Of a DNA stretch of 64,000 nt, positions 1 through 8,244 are shown piece after piece. The notes beneath the pieces are model-generated. The model was not told the origin of the DNA. It was given only the letters and a program-made list of their open reading frames with translations, and made no database searches. Source of the stretch: Pseudomonas sp. B21-048 (GTDB taxonomy: Bacteria; Pseudomonadota; Gammaproteobacteria; Pseudomonadales; Pseudomonadaceae); assembly GCF_024748615.1 (NCBI RefSeq), contig NZ_CP087168.1, forward strand, positions 558,001 to 622,000. The letters are read 5' to 3'. The position numbers and the translations under genes are program-made. Every line of letters begins with the position of its first letter. Within the stretch, counting starts at the first letter, position 1.

Positions 1-1
1 G

Positions 2-1615
2 GATTCGGCCAACGACATGGCACAGCTTCTGGCCTCGGTCGCACCCCGCGCTATGTGGGACAGCGACATTCCCACCCTGTCCGAATTCGCTCGCCGTGCC
101 CAGCGCAATCCCAATGTGTTGTTCGTGGTCTACGACGACGCCACGGGCCAGCACCTGACGCGCTACCTCAACCGGGAGAACCCGATCAACAAGGCGCTTC
201 TGGAAAAGGGTCAAGGTGAGCGGGCGCTGGACAAGGTGCTGGATGCGGCGAAGAGCGATCCGTCGGTCTACTACCTTGAAGCTTCGATCAACCCCAATGG
301 GGTGGAGATCGGCAAGGTTTTGATGGGTGTCTCGACCGCCTCGGTGGAAACCGATCTGGCGGCGCTGGACAAGCGCTTCTCGGCGCTGATCGCCAGTAGC
401 GATCAATTGGTGGGTGACAGCCTCAAAGGCGCGGCAGCTGATAGCGCAGCGGCGATGCGTGGACGTCTGCAATCGGCGCAGTCCACCGCCACTGAAATGA
501 AAGCCAATACCACTGGTGCGGTGCAGGAAGCTGCCGGGGCTTTGCGCTGGCGCATCGGTATGGGGCTGGCGGTGGTGGGTTTTGGTGTGCTGTTGTTGCT
601 GGCGGTGGTGCTGGGTCGGCGAGTGGTCAATCGCTTGAAGCTGCTGATCGCCGCCATGGATGACCTGGCGGCAGGTGAGGGCGATTTGACCAAGCGTGTG
701 CAGATCAACAGCCAGGATGAGATTGGCGACATGGCCTCGGCGGTCAATCGCTTTGTGGATAAGTTGCAGCCGATCGTGCGGGAGGCGGGCGATGTGGCCC
801 AGCGTACCGGCGTGGAAATCGGCGCCATGACCCTGCGCAATGCCGGTGCGGATGCAGCGGCGGGCATGCAGCGCGATGAAGTGGCTGAAAGTTTGCGCGC
901 GTTGTCGCAAATGGCTGACGAAGCTCAGTCTGAAAGCCACGCCATGCAGGCTGCTTTGAAGCAAGTGGTGGACATTCGCCAGGCCACGGATGAAAACACT
1001 CGGACCTCGGCGAAAGTCGGCGGCCTGATCGAAGCGTTGGCCGGACAAGTTGACACTGGCGCGAAAGTCATTGAGCGCCTGGCGCAACAGAGTGAGCAGA
1101 TTGAAGTGGTGTTGACGGTGATTCACGGGATCGCCGAGCAAACCAACTTGCTGGCGTTGAACGCGGCCATTGAGGCGGCGCGTGCCGGCGAGACCGGTCG
1201 GGGGTTTGCCGTGGTGGCGGATGAGGTGCGGGCGCTGGCGAGCAAGACTCAGAGTTCAACCGGCGACATTCAGGCCCATATCGTTGCGCTGCAGCGGGGC
1301 GCGCGGGAGGCTGTTGCAGCGATTGGTCAAGCTGGACGTCAGGCCAGCGAAGGTTTGTTGGTGTTGCGCGACAGTGCGCGGTTGCAGCAGTCGGTGCAGG
1401 CGTCGGTCGAGCAGGTGCATGCGGCGATCGGTCTGGCGACCCAGGCCGCGGCGCATCAGGCGCAAGGTGCACAGGCAGTGCGTGGGCGGGTTGAGACCAT
1501 TCATGCGCAGGCTGAGAGGGCTGCTCAGGCGGTGGTGGAAACCACGGCCAGCGGCAAAGTGCTGGATGGCTTGGCGGCGCAGTTGAAGGCGAGCCTGGGG
1601 CAGTTCAGGGCTTAA
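2..1615 (+). CDS. Methyl-accepting chemotaxis protein (5' truncated by window edge)
   Basis: This is the C-terminal part of a membrane chemoreceptor that would sense a ligand outside the cytoplasmic membrane and control CheA through CheW. The frame is open to the left edge, so the true start and first membrane helix lie outside the window. Counting from the first visible Met at position 17, residues 1-175 look like the end of a periplasmic sensor domain. Residues 180-200 form a transmembrane helix and about 201-255 a HAMP domain. The conserved signalling tip lies at about 373-406 and contains [18 protein letters not shown]. The coiled-coil signalling domain follows to the end. No C-terminal pentapeptide tether is present. 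The ligand cannot be told from what is visible. Confidence 0.93.
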   Translation, partial: DSANDMAQLLASVAPRAMWDSDIPTLSEFARRAQRNPNVLFVVYDDATGQHLTRYLNRENPINKALLEKGQGERALDKVLDAAKSDPSVYYLEASINPNGVEIGKVLMGVSTASVETDLAALDKRFSALIASSDQLVGDSLKGAAADSAAAMRGRLQSAQSTATEMKANTTGAVQEAAGALRWRIGMGLAVVGFGVLLLLAVVLGRRVVNRLKLLIAAMDDLAAGEGDLTKRVQINSQDEIGDMASAVNRFVDKLQPIVREAGDVAQRTGVEIGAMTLRNAGADAAAGMQRDEVAESLRALSQMADEAQSESHAMQAALKQVVDIRQATDENTRTSAKVGGLIEALAGQVDTGAKVIERLAQQSEQIEVVLTVIHGIAEQTNLLALNAAIEAARAGETGRGFAVVADEVRALASKTQSSTGDIQAHIVALQRGAREAVAAIGQAGRQASEGLLVLRDSARLQQSVQASVEQVHAAIGLATQAAAHQAQGAQAVRGRVETIHAQAERAAQAVVETTASGKVLDGLAAQLKASLGQFRA

Positions 1616-1646
1616 ATTTTTTCTGCGTTCTGCAGGTCTGGCGCTT

Positions 1647-1735
1647 TCGCGGGCAAGTCGGATCGCCGCCCGCTCGCTCCTATAAGGATTACGCAATTGC
1701 AGGGGTGAGCGGGCGGCGATCCGACTTGCCCGCGA
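1647..1735. repeat. REP-type palindrome, 29-bp arms
   Basis: Two 29-base arms (1647-1675 and 1707-1735) are exact inverted copies with a 31-base loop. They lie just after the chemoreceptor stop codon. The core CGGGCAAGTCGGATCGCCGC is typical of short Pseudomonas intergenic palindromes. It could slow 3' decay of the receptor mRNA. Confidence 0.85.
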
Positions 1736-1761
1736 AGCTTTATTTCTGAGAGCCAGAAATG

Positions 1762-1785
1762 CAAAAACCCGCTTTCGCGGGTTTC
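1762..1785 (-). terminator. Rho-independent terminator of the distal tRNA-Leu copy
   Basis: On the minus strand AACCCGC and GCGGGTT pair around a GAAA loop and are followed by a T-run. It sits about 35 bases beyond the tRNA 3' end. The same hairpin is repeated after the other tRNA copy. Confidence 0.85.
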
Positions 1786-1819
1786 TGTGAAATTCAAGAT
1801 CGTGACCTTGAATTTGAAT

Positions 1820-1906
1820 TGGTGCCCAGAAGAAGACTCGAACTTCCACGACCTTGCGGTCACCAGCACCTGAAGCTGGCGTGTCTACCAATTTCACCAT
1901 CTGGGC
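1820..1906 (-). tRNA. tRNA-Leu (anticodon CAG), downstream copy
   Basis: The minus strand folds as an 87-nt class II tRNA with the CCA end encoded. The acceptor arms are GCCCAGA and TCTGGGC. The anticodon stem CCAGC/GCTGG encloses the loop TTCAGGT, giving anticodon CAG, which reads CUG leucine codons. The long variable arm and GTTCGAGTC T-loop are as expected for tRNA-Leu. The sequence is identical to the copy at 2072-2158. Confidence 0.97.
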
Positions 1907-1940
1907 AGTATCTTCAGCGTTGCCGCTGTTGATGTGGCGC

Positions 1941-1969
1941 ACTATACGGAGCGCCTTTTGATCTGTAAA
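1941..1969 (-). promoter_or_regulatory. Sigma-70 promoter of the downstream tRNA-Leu copy
   Basis: On the minus strand TTTACA (1964-1969) and TATAGT (1941-1946) are separated by 17 bases. This is close to consensus, and the G/C-rich bases following the -10 box are common for stable RNA promoters. It means this copy need not depend on read-through from its neighbour. Confidence 0.8.
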
Positions 1970-2007
1970 CCCCTGATTTGGATTTAATAAATCAGATGCT
2001 TGTAATG

Positions 2008-2033
2008 CAAAAACCCGCTTTCGCGGGTTTTTG
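2008..2033 (-). terminator. Rho-independent terminator of the upstream tRNA-Leu copy
   Basis: It carries the same AACCCGC/GCGGGTT hairpin as at 1762-1785, with a T-run on the minus strand. It lies between the two tRNA copies, so they should be separate transcripts. Confidence 0.85.
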
Positions 2034-2071
2034 TGTGAGTCTTGAAATTGTTCTAATCTCAAGCTCTAAAT

Positions 2072-2158
2072 TGGTGCCCAGAAGAAGACTCGAACTTCCA
2101 CGACCTTGCGGTCACCAGCACCTGAAGCTGGCGTGTCTACCAATTTCACCATCTGGGC
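2072..2158 (-). tRNA. tRNA-Leu (anticodon CAG), upstream copy
   Basis: This is an exact 87-nt copy of the tRNA-Leu(CAG) at 1820-1906, displaced by 252 bases. It has its own promoter (2195-2223) and terminator (2008-2033). CUG is the dominant leucine codon in GC-rich Pseudomonas genes, which fits more than one gene for this tRNA. Confidence 0.97.
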
Positions 2159-2194
2159 AGTATCGGCAGCGCGTCTGCGTCGTCGATGGCGCGC

Positions 2195-2223
2195 ACTATA
2201 CGGAGCGTCTTTTTAACTGTAAA
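2195..2223 (-). promoter_or_regulatory. Sigma-70 promoter of the upstream tRNA-Leu copy
   Basis: TTTACA (2218-2223) and TATAGT (2195-2200) on the minus strand are 17 bases apart, matching the promoter of the other copy base for base in both boxes. It lies in the divergent region shared with rnr. Confidence 0.8.
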
Positions 2224-2384
2224 CCCCTGTCGCCAAAAAAACCTGGAAAATTTTACAAGAGGCATTCAAATCAGCTTTGCGATGTCGATAAAGGGCTTTA
2301 GATGGGCTGTCACAGCTTGAAATTTCCCGTTTCATTACGCCTATGCCAAACTAACCCGCATATAGACAAGGTGAAAACTCTCTA

Positions 2385-5015
2385 ATGGCCGATTGGCAAT
2401 CCCTCGATCCCGAGGCCGCTCGTGAAGCGGAAAAATATGAAAACCCTATTCCTAGCCGCGAACTGATCCTTCAGCACCTTGCTGATCGAGGTTCGCCTGC
2501 TAACCGCGAGCAGCTGGTCGAAGAGTTTGGTCTGACCACAGAAGACCAGATCGAAGCCCTGCGCCGCCGCTTGCGCGCCATGGAGCGCGATGCTCAACTC
2601 ATCTATACCCGTCGCGGCACGTATGCGCCGGTGGACAAGCTCGATCTGATCCTGGGCCGCATCAGCGGTCACCGTGACGGTTTTGGCTTCCTGGTCCCGG
2701 ACGACGGCAGTGACGACCTGTTCATGAGCCCGGCACAAATGCGCCTGGTGTTCGATGGCGACCGTGCCCTGGCCCGCGTTTCCGGCCTCGACCGTCGCGG
2801 TCGTCGCGAAGGCATGATCGTTGAAGTGGTGTCTCGTGCCCACGAGACCATCGTCGGTCGTTACTTCGAAGAGGGCGGTATCGGTTTCGTCGTCGCGGAC
2901 AATCCGAAGATCCAGCAAGAAGTGCTGGTGACGCCCGGCCGCAACGCCAACGCCCAGATCGGTCAGTTCGTCGAAGTGAAGATCACTCATTGGCCGACAC
3001 CACGCTTCCAGCCGCAAGGCGACGTGGTCGAAGTCGTGGGTAACTACATGGCGCCGGGCATGGAAATCGATGTTGCCCTGCGCACCTACGATATTCCTCA
3101 CGTCTGGCCTGAAGCGGTGCTCAAGGAAGCTGCCAAGCTCAAGCCTGAAGTCGAAGAGAAGGACAAAGAGAAGCGCATCGACCTGCGTCACCTGCCGTTC
3201 GTGACCATCGACGGCGAAGATGCGCGCGACTTCGATGACGCGGTTTACTGCGAAGCCAAGCCGGGCAAGCTGCGCCTGTTCTCCGGTGGCTGGAAGTTGT
3301 ACGTGGCGATTGCCGACGTTTCCAGCTACGTGAAAATCGGTTCGGCGCTGGATAACGAATCCCAGGTTCGTGGCAACTCGGTGTACTTCCCCGAGCGTGT
3401 CGTTCCGATGCTGCCAGAGCAGCTGTCCAACGGCCTGTGTTCGCTGAACCCGCACGTCGATCGTCTGGCCATGGTCTGCGAGATGACCATCTCCAAATCC
3501 GGTGAGATGACCGATTATTGCTTCTACGAAGCGGTGATTCACTCTCACGCTCGCCTGACCTACAACAAGGTCAGTGCCATGCTGGAGACGCCGAAAGCCA
3601 CCGAGGCGCGCAAGCTGCGTGGCGAATACACCGACGTCGTGCCGCACCTCAAGCAGCTGTATTCGCTGTACAAGGTTCTGCTGGCGGCCCGTCACGTACG
3701 CGGCGCGATCGATTTCGAAACCCAGGAAACCCGGATCATCTTCGGTTCCGAGCGCAAGATCGCCGAAATTCGTCCGACCGTTCGCAACGACGCCCACAAG
3801 CTGATCGAGGAATGCATGCTGGCGGCCAACGTGGCCACTGCCGAATTCCTGAAAAAACACGAAATCCCTGCTTTGTATCGCGTCCACGACGGCCCGCCAC
3901 CGGAGCGTCTGGAAAAACTGCGCGCCTTCCTTGGCGAGCTCGGCCTGTCCCTGCACAAAGGCAAGGATGGTCCGTCGCCGAAGGATTACCAGGCTTTGCT
4001 GGCAAGCATCAAGGACCGTCCGGATTTCCATCTGATCCAGACCGTCATGCTGCGTTCGTTGAGCCAAGCGGTGTACAGCGCCGATAATCAGGGCCACTTC
4101 GGCCTGAATTACGAAGCCTATACCCACTTCACTTCACCGATACGCCGCTACCCGGATTTGCTCACGCACCGGGCGATTCGCAGCGTCATCCATTCGAAAA
4201 TGGACACCCCGCACGTTCGCCGTGCCGGCGCGATGATCATTCCGAAAGCGCGCATCTACCCGTACGACGAAGCGACCCTGGAGCAACTCGGCGAGCAGTG
4301 CTCGATGAGCGAGCGCCGTGCCGACGAAGCGACCCGTGACGTGGTGAACTGGCTCAAGTGCGAGTTCATGAAAGACCGCGTGGGCGAATCGTTCCCGGGT
4401 GTGATCACTGCCGTGACCGGTTTCGGTCTGTTCGTCGAACTGACCGACATTTACGTCGAGGGTCTGGTGCACGTCACCGCGCTGCCGGGTGATTACTATC
4501 ACTTCGATCCTGTCCACCACCGCCTCGCCGGTGAGCGTACCGGTCGCAGCTTCCGTCTTGGTGACACCGTTGAAGTGCGCGTCATGCGCGTCGATCTCGA
4601 CGAGCGCAAGATTGACTTCGAGATGGCTGAAAAAACCATCAGCGCGCCGATCGGCCGCAAAAAACGTGGCGCTGAAACCGCAGCTCCTGCCGCCAAAACC
4701 GCCGCAGAGCCGGTACCGTCGAAAACCGGTCGTCGTCCTGCCAAGGAAAAGGCTGTCGAAGCCTATCGCTCGAGCGATGCAGCGGCAAAAAATGCCGAGT
4801 TGCGCAAAAGTCGTGAACTGAAACAGGCGTTGCTGTCTGAAGCGAAAAGCGGCGGTAAGGCGGCGTCAGGGGGAAAGACCGGGCGGTCGGCGCCTGACAA
4901 GGCCTCCGGCGGCCAGCCAGCCAAACCGAGCAAACACCGTAAAGGCCCGCCAAAAGCGGGTTCCGCTCCAGCCGCCAGAAGCGGCGGGGCGCGCAAACCT
5001 AAGGCCAAGTCATGA
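2385..5015 (+). CDS. rnr: Ribonuclease R
   Basis: RNase R is a processive 3'-5' exoribonuclease of the RNB family that degrades structured RNA in mRNA and rRNA turnover. The 876-aa length is usual for Pseudomonas. An N-terminal helical region and two cold-shock-like OB folds come first. The RNB catalytic domain follows, with its Asp cluster at about residues 275-285 (motif TIDGEDARDFDDAV). An S1 RNA-binding domain begins near residue 667. The C-terminal 120 residues are rich in Lys, Ala and Gly, a low-complexity tail typical of this protein. AAGGTGA lies 10 bases before the ATG. The stop codon overlaps the rlmB start by four bases, so the two are co-transcribed and probably translationally coupled. 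Confidence 0.97.
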   Translation: MADWQSLDPEAAREAEKYENPIPSRELILQHLADRGSPANREQLVEEFGLTTEDQIEALRRRLRAMERDAQLIYTRRGTYAPVDKLDLILGRISGHRDGFGFLVPDDGSDDLFMSPAQMRLVFDGDRALARVSGLDRRGRREGMIVEVVSRAHETIVGRYFEEGGIGFVVADNPKIQQEVLVTPGRNANAQIGQFVEVKITHWPTPRFQPQGDVVEVVGNYMAPGMEIDVALRTYDIPHVWPEAVLKEAAKLKPEVEEKDKEKRIDLRHLPFVTIDGEDARDFDDAVYCEAKPGKLRLFSGGWKLYVAIADVSSYVKIGSALDNESQVRGNSVYFPERVVPMLPEQLSNGLCSLNPHVDRLAMVCEMTISKSGEMTDYCFYEAVIHSHARLTYNKVSAMLETPKATEARKLRGEYTDVVPHLKQLYSLYKVLLAARHVRGAIDFETQETRIIFGSERKIAEIRPTVRNDAHKLIEECMLAANVATAEFLKKHEIPALYRVHDGPPPERLEKLRAFLGELGLSLHKGKDGPSPKDYQALLASIKDRPDFHLIQTVMLRSLSQAVYSADNQGHFGLNYEAYTHFTSPIRRYPDLLTHRAIRSVIHSKMDTPHVRRAGAMIIPKARIYPYDEATLEQLGEQCSMSERRADEATRDVVNWLKCEFMKDRVGESFPGVITAVTGFGLFVELTDIYVEGLVHVTALPGDYYHFDPVHHRLAGERTGRSFRLGDTVEVRVMRVDLDERKIDFEMAEKTISAPIGRKKRGAETAAPAAKTAAEPVPSKTGRRPAKEKAVEAYRSSDAAAKNAELRKSRELKQALLSEAKSGGKAASGGKTGRSAPDKASGGQPAKPSKHRKGPPKAGSAPAARSGGARKPKAKS

Positions 5016-5773
5016 GTCAGTTGGAAAAGATCTATGGCGTGCACGCTGTAGAAGCGTTGTTGCGTCATCACCCGAAACGCGTCAAGCAGATCTGGCTGGC
5101 GGAAGGCCGCAGTGATCCGCGGGTGCAGACGCTGATCGCACTCGCTGCCGAAAATCGCGTAGCGGTCGGTCAGGCTGAGCGTCGTGAGCTGGATGCGTGG
5201 GTAGAGGGCGTGCACCAGGGCGTGGTCGCGGACGTCAGTCCGAGTCAGGTCTGGGGCGAAGCGATGCTCGACGAATTGCTCGATCGTACCGAAGGCGCGC
5301 CGCTATTGCTGGTGCTCGACGGCGTGACTGACCCGCACAACCTCGGCGCTTGCCTGCGTTCGGCCGATGCGGCCGGCGCGCTGGCGGTGATCGTGCCAAA
5401 GGACAAGTCAGCGACCCTGACCCCGACGGTACGTAAAGTCGCCTGCGGCGCGGCGGAAGTGATTCCGTTGGTGGCTGTGACCAACCTGGCGCGCACCCTG
5501 GAAAAGCTCAAGCAGCGTGGCTTGTGGGTCGTCGGTACGGCGGGCGAGGCCGAGCAGGAGCTGTATCAGCAAGACCTGACCGGCCCGACCATCCTGATCA
5601 TGGGCGCGGAAGGCAGCGGAATGCGCCGCCTGACTCGCGATCTTTGCGACTACCTGGTGCGTCTGCCGATGGCGGGCAGTGTCAGCAGTCTCAATGTGTC
5701 CGTGGCTACTGGAGTGTGCCTGTTCGAGGCCCTGCGCCAGCGCGGCGTCAAAGCCGCCGCTTCGCGGAAGTGA
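5012..5773 (+). CDS. rlmB: 23S rRNA (guanosine-2'-O-)-methyltransferase RlmB
   Basis: RlmB is a SPOUT-fold methyltransferase that methylates the ribose of G2251 in the peptidyl-transferase loop of 23S rRNA. The 253-aa protein has an N-terminal RNA-binding domain (about 1-80). The three TrmH/SpoU motifs follow: LDGVTDPHNLGACLRSADA with the conserved Asn and Arg, LIMGAEGSGM, and LPMAGSVSSLNVSVATG. The last two build the knotted SAM site. Its ATG lies within the rnr stop (ATGA overlap). The rnr-rlmB pairing is conserved in gammaproteobacteria. A run of 7-bp repeats begins immediately after its stop. Confidence 0.96.
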   Translation: MSQLEKIYGVHAVEALLRHHPKRVKQIWLAEGRSDPRVQTLIALAAENRVAVGQAERRELDAWVEGVHQGVVADVSPSQVWGEAMLDELLDRTEGAPLLLVLDGVTDPHNLGACLRSADAAGALAVIVPKDKSATLTPTVRKVACGAAEVIPLVAVTNLARTLEKLKQRGLWVVGTAGEAEQELYQQDLTGPTILIMGAEGSGMRRLTRDLCDYLVRLPMAGSVSSLNVSVATGVCLFEALRQRGVKAAASRK

Positions 5774-5774
5774 C

Positions 5775-5870
5775 AAGCTGCAAGCTGCAAGCCTCAAGTT
5801 AAGAGCGGTCCGCGCTTGTAGCTTGTAGCTTGTAGCTTGTAGCTTGTAGCTTGTAGCTTGTAGCTTGTAG
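5775..5870. repeat. Seven-base tandem repeats in inverted orientation
   Basis: Directly after the rlmB stop come AAGCTGC, AAGCTGC and AAGCCTC. About 20 bases later (5815-5870) there are eight exact copies of CTTGTAG. The first set is the near-complement of the second (GCAGCTT against GTAGCTT), so the block can fold into a long hairpin. A small relative, TTCAAGC x3, occurs at 47712-47732. The array separates rnr-rlmB from the ribosomal protein operon and may act as a terminator. Copy number could vary by slippage. Confidence 0.9.
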
Positions 5871-5897
5871 CTGTTGCTCAAATAATCACCAATTGCC

Positions 5898-5926
5898 TTG
5901 CGCCTCTCTTGTCCCTTCTCTACAAT
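5898..5926 (+). promoter_or_regulatory. Promoter of the rpsF operon
   Basis: TTGCGC (5898-5903) and TACAAT (5921-5926) are spaced by 17 bases. A leader of roughly 110 bases follows before rpsF. It includes a small CCGC-TTTTGA-GCGG hairpin (about 6005-6018) followed by AGG. That hairpin could be part of an S6:S18 autoregulatory site, but this is only a guess from its position. Confidence 0.65.
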
Positions 5927-6044
5927 TGCGCCCCTTGCTGTGATGGCAGGCACGCATGTGTCTATCGCAAGCAAGTCCATAAGTGTCATTCACTCCTTGT
6001 CTGACCGCTTTTGAGCGGCAGGCTACAACCCGTAAGGAGCATTC

Positions 6045-6467
6045 ATGCGTCATTACGAAATCATCTTTTTGGTCCACCCGGATCAAAGCGAGCAAGTCGG
6101 CGGCATGGTTGAGCGTTACACCAAGCTGATCGAAGAAGACGGCGGCAAAATCCACCGTCTGGAAGATTGGGGCCGTCGTCAACTGGCCTACGCAATCAAC
6201 AATGTTCACAAGGCTCACTACGTGATGCTGAACGTTGAGTGCACTGGCAAGGCCCTGGCCGAGCTGGAAGACAACTTCCGCTACAACGATGCAGTGATCC
6301 GTAACCTGGTCATCCGTCGCGAAGAAGCCGTTACCGGCCAATCCGAGATGCTCAAGGCTGAAGAAAACCGCAGTGAGCGCCGTGAGCGTCGCGACCGTCC
6401 TGAGCACTCCGACGCCGAAGGCGTTGATGGTGATGACAGCGACGCCAGCGATAACGCTGACGAGTAA
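6045..6467 (+). CDS. rpsF: 30S ribosomal protein S6
   Basis: S6 sits on the platform of the 30S subunit as a heterodimer with S18. The N-terminal start [14 protein letters not shown] and the motif [17 protein letters not shown] are characteristic. The acidic C-terminal tail (about residues 105-140, rich in Arg then Asp/Glu) is of the kind that RimK extends with glutamates in related bacteria. GTAAGGAGC precedes the ATG at good spacing. It heads the rpsF-rpsR-(membrane protein)-rplI operon. Confidence 0.98.
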   Translation: MRHYEIIFLVHPDQSEQVGGMVERYTKLIEEDGGKIHRLEDWGRRQLAYAINNVHKAHYVMLNVECTGKALAELEDNFRYNDAVIRNLVIRREEAVTGQSEMLKAEENRSERRERRDRPEHSDAEGVDGDDSDASDNADE

Positions 6468-6495
6468 TCCACGGACCTTTTAAGGAGCCTATCAA

Positions 6496-6726
6496 ATGGC
6501 ACGTTTCTTCCGTCGTCGTAAATTCTGCCGCTTCACCGCTGAAGACGTGAAAGAGATCGATTACAAAGATCTCAACACTCTGAAAGCTTACGTATCCGAG
6601 ACCGGCAAAATCGTTCCAAGCCGCATCACCGGTACCAAAGCTCGTTATCAGCGTCAGCTGGCCACCGCTATCAAGCGCGCCCGCTTCCTGGCCCTGCTGG
6701 CCTACACCGACAGCCACGGCCGCTGA
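6496..6726 (+). CDS. rpsR: 30S ribosomal protein S18
   Basis: S18 is the partner of S6 on the 30S platform. The 76-aa basic protein starts [19 protein letters not shown] and contains [20 protein letters not shown], the signature of the family. The single Cys near the N terminus is usual for S18. It follows rpsF by 28 bases with TAAGGAG as ribosome binding site. Confidence 0.98.
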
Positions 6727-6762
6727 GACCGGGCAGTCGACACGTTGCAAAGGATTGAATGC

Positions 6763-7656
6763 ATGCGCGCCTTAGCTGAGTTCATCATGCGCGGCCGTAT
6801 GCAGGCCACTCTGGTAGTGGCCGGATGCGCAACATTGCCGCTGTTGTATTGGTTGGGTGCTGCCGCCGGATGCCTTGTGCTCCTGCGGCGCGGATTGAAG
6901 GACGCCTTGGGCGTTCTTGCTCTGGGACTGCTGCCGGCGTTGATCTGGTGGCTTTACTCCGACGACCCACGGGCACTTCTGGTGCTGCTGGGGTCTTCGA
7001 GCCTTGCGTTGGTTTTGCGCGCAAGCGAGTCCTGGAACCGCGTGCTGCTGGTCAGCATAGCGATGGGATTGGTGTTTTCAGTGGTGCTGGGGGCGGCTTT
7101 TGCGCCCCAGATCGAGATGCTGGCGCAGGCTTTGATAAAAGTCATGCCGTCGCTACTCGGTGATGTCTACCAGCAATTGTCGGTAGACGAGCAAGCGCGT
7201 TTCGCGTCCCTGATTGCACCGGTCCTGACCGGCCTGATTGCGGCCTTGTTGCAAATCGTCAGTGTGCTGAGCCTGATTGTCGGGCGCTACTGGCAGGCGT
7301 TGTTGTACAACCCGGGTGGTTTTGGTCGCGAGTTTCGCGCCATCCGAATCCCGCTTTTACCGGCGATGTTGCTGCTGGTGTTGATGCTTCTGGGGCCTAA
7401 CTTAGGTTCGCAGATGGCCATGTTGACACCGTTGTGCAGTGTACCGCTGGTGTTCGCCGGGCTGGCCCTGATTCACGGGCTGGTGGCGCAAAAGCGACTG
7501 GCCAAATTCTGGCTGGTGGGGTTGTACGTCACGCTGTTGCTGTTCATGCAGCTGATCTATCCGTTGCTGGTGGTCTTGGCCATCGTCGACAGCCTGATTG
7601 ATTTTCGCGGTCGTTCGGCACCGAAAGATGCCGATAACGCGAACGGTGAAGGTTAA
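6763..7656 (+). CDS. Multi-spanning membrane protein (DUF2232-like) within the ribosomal protein operon
   Basis: This 297-aa protein is mostly hydrophobic, with about eight predicted membrane helices and a C-terminal helix before a short polar tail. An integral membrane protein between rpsR and rplI is a standing feature of Pseudomonas; similar proteins fall in the DUF2232 group, whose role is unknown. The start is placed at ATG 6763 because AAAGGA lies 8 bases upstream. A TTG at 6745 in the same frame would put the ribosome site inside the gene. It is transcribed with rpsF, rpsR and rplI, suggesting need in proportion to growth rate, but nothing in the sequence shows an activity. Confidence 0.85.
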   Translation: MRALAEFIMRGRMQATLVVAGCATLPLLYWLGAAAGCLVLLRRGLKDALGVLALGLLPALIWWLYSDDPRALLVLLGSSSLALVLRASESWNRVLLVSIAMGLVFSVVLGAAFAPQIEMLAQALIKVMPSLLGDVYQQLSVDEQARFASLIAPVLTGLIAALLQIVSVLSLIVGRYWQALLYNPGGFGREFRAIRIPLLPAMLLLVLMLLGPNLGSQMAMLTPLCSVPLVFAGLALIHGLVAQKRLAKFWLVGLYVTLLLFMQLIYPLLVVLAIVDSLIDFRGRSAPKDADNANGEG

Positions 7657-7675
7657 AAGTTAAGAGGATTTTCAC

Positions 7676-8122
7676 ATGCAACTGATCCTTCTGGAAAAAG
7701 TCACCAACCTGGGCAACCTGGGTGACAAAGTGAACGTTAAGGCTGGTTACGGTCGTAACTACCTGCTGCCTTACGGCAAAGCTACCGCTGCGACCCCAGC
7801 CAACCTGGCTGCGTTCGAAGAGCGTCGCGCTGAGCTGGAAAAAGCCGCAGCAGACCGTAAAACTTCGGCTGAAAGCCGTGCCGCCCAACTGGCTGAGCTG
7901 GAAGTGACTATCACTGCCACCGCTGGTGACGAAGGCAAGCTGTTCGGTTCGATCGGCACCCACGACATCGCTGATGCACTGACCGCCTCTGGCGTTGAAG
8001 TTGCAAAAAGCGAAGTTCGTCTGCCGAACGGCACCATCCGCAACGTAGGTGAATTCGACGTAGCCGTGCACCTGCACGCCGAAGTTGAAGCCACCGTACG
8101 CGTTGTCGTGGTAGCAGCTTAA
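7676..8122 (+). CDS. rplI: 50S ribosomal protein L9
   Basis: L9 binds 23S rRNA at the base of the L1 stalk and projects from the 50S subunit. The 148-aa protein starts [19 protein letters not shown] and has the N-terminal motif [14 protein letters not shown] long connecting helix rich in Ala/Glu and a C-terminal globular domain ([14 protein letters not shown]) follow. It ends the operon: a strong terminator follows at 8168. Confidence 0.98.
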   Translation: MQLILLEKVTNLGNLGDKVNVKAGYGRNYLLPYGKATAATPANLAAFEERRAELEKAAADRKTSAESRAAQLAELEVTITATAGDEGKLFGSIGTHDIADALTASGVEVAKSEVRLPNGTIRNVGEFDVAVHLHAEVEATVRVVVVAA

Positions 8123-8167
8123 GCAGCACTTGTCGGCTGGTACCTTCGGGTGCTTGCCGGTAACATC

Positions 8168-8205
8168 GGGCACGATCCTGTTTACAGGTCGTGCCCTTTG
8201 TCTTT
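8168..8205 (+). terminator. Terminator after rplI
   Basis: GGGCACGA and TCGTGCCC pair, an inner CCTG/CAGG extends the stem, and TTTGTCTTT follows. It separates the ribosomal protein operon from dnaB. A GTG at 8191 inside this stem is therefore a poor candidate for the dnaB start. Confidence 0.85.
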
Positions 8206-8244
8206 CTGCAACTCCCGCTTTTCATAACCAGAATCCAAGTGGCC

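Noticed and set aside
2382..4127. Open frame of 581 codons on the minus strand within rnr
   Set aside because: It is a GC-bias shadow of rnr: His/Val/Gln-rich, no ribosome site, no family features.
5815..5870. Possible CRISPR-like array
   Set aside because: The units are 7 bases, head to tail with no spacers; it is a simple tandem repeat.
8191..8244. GTG start for dnaB 18 codons upstream
   Set aside because: The GTG lies inside the rplI terminator stem, and ATG 8245 gives the normal DnaB length.
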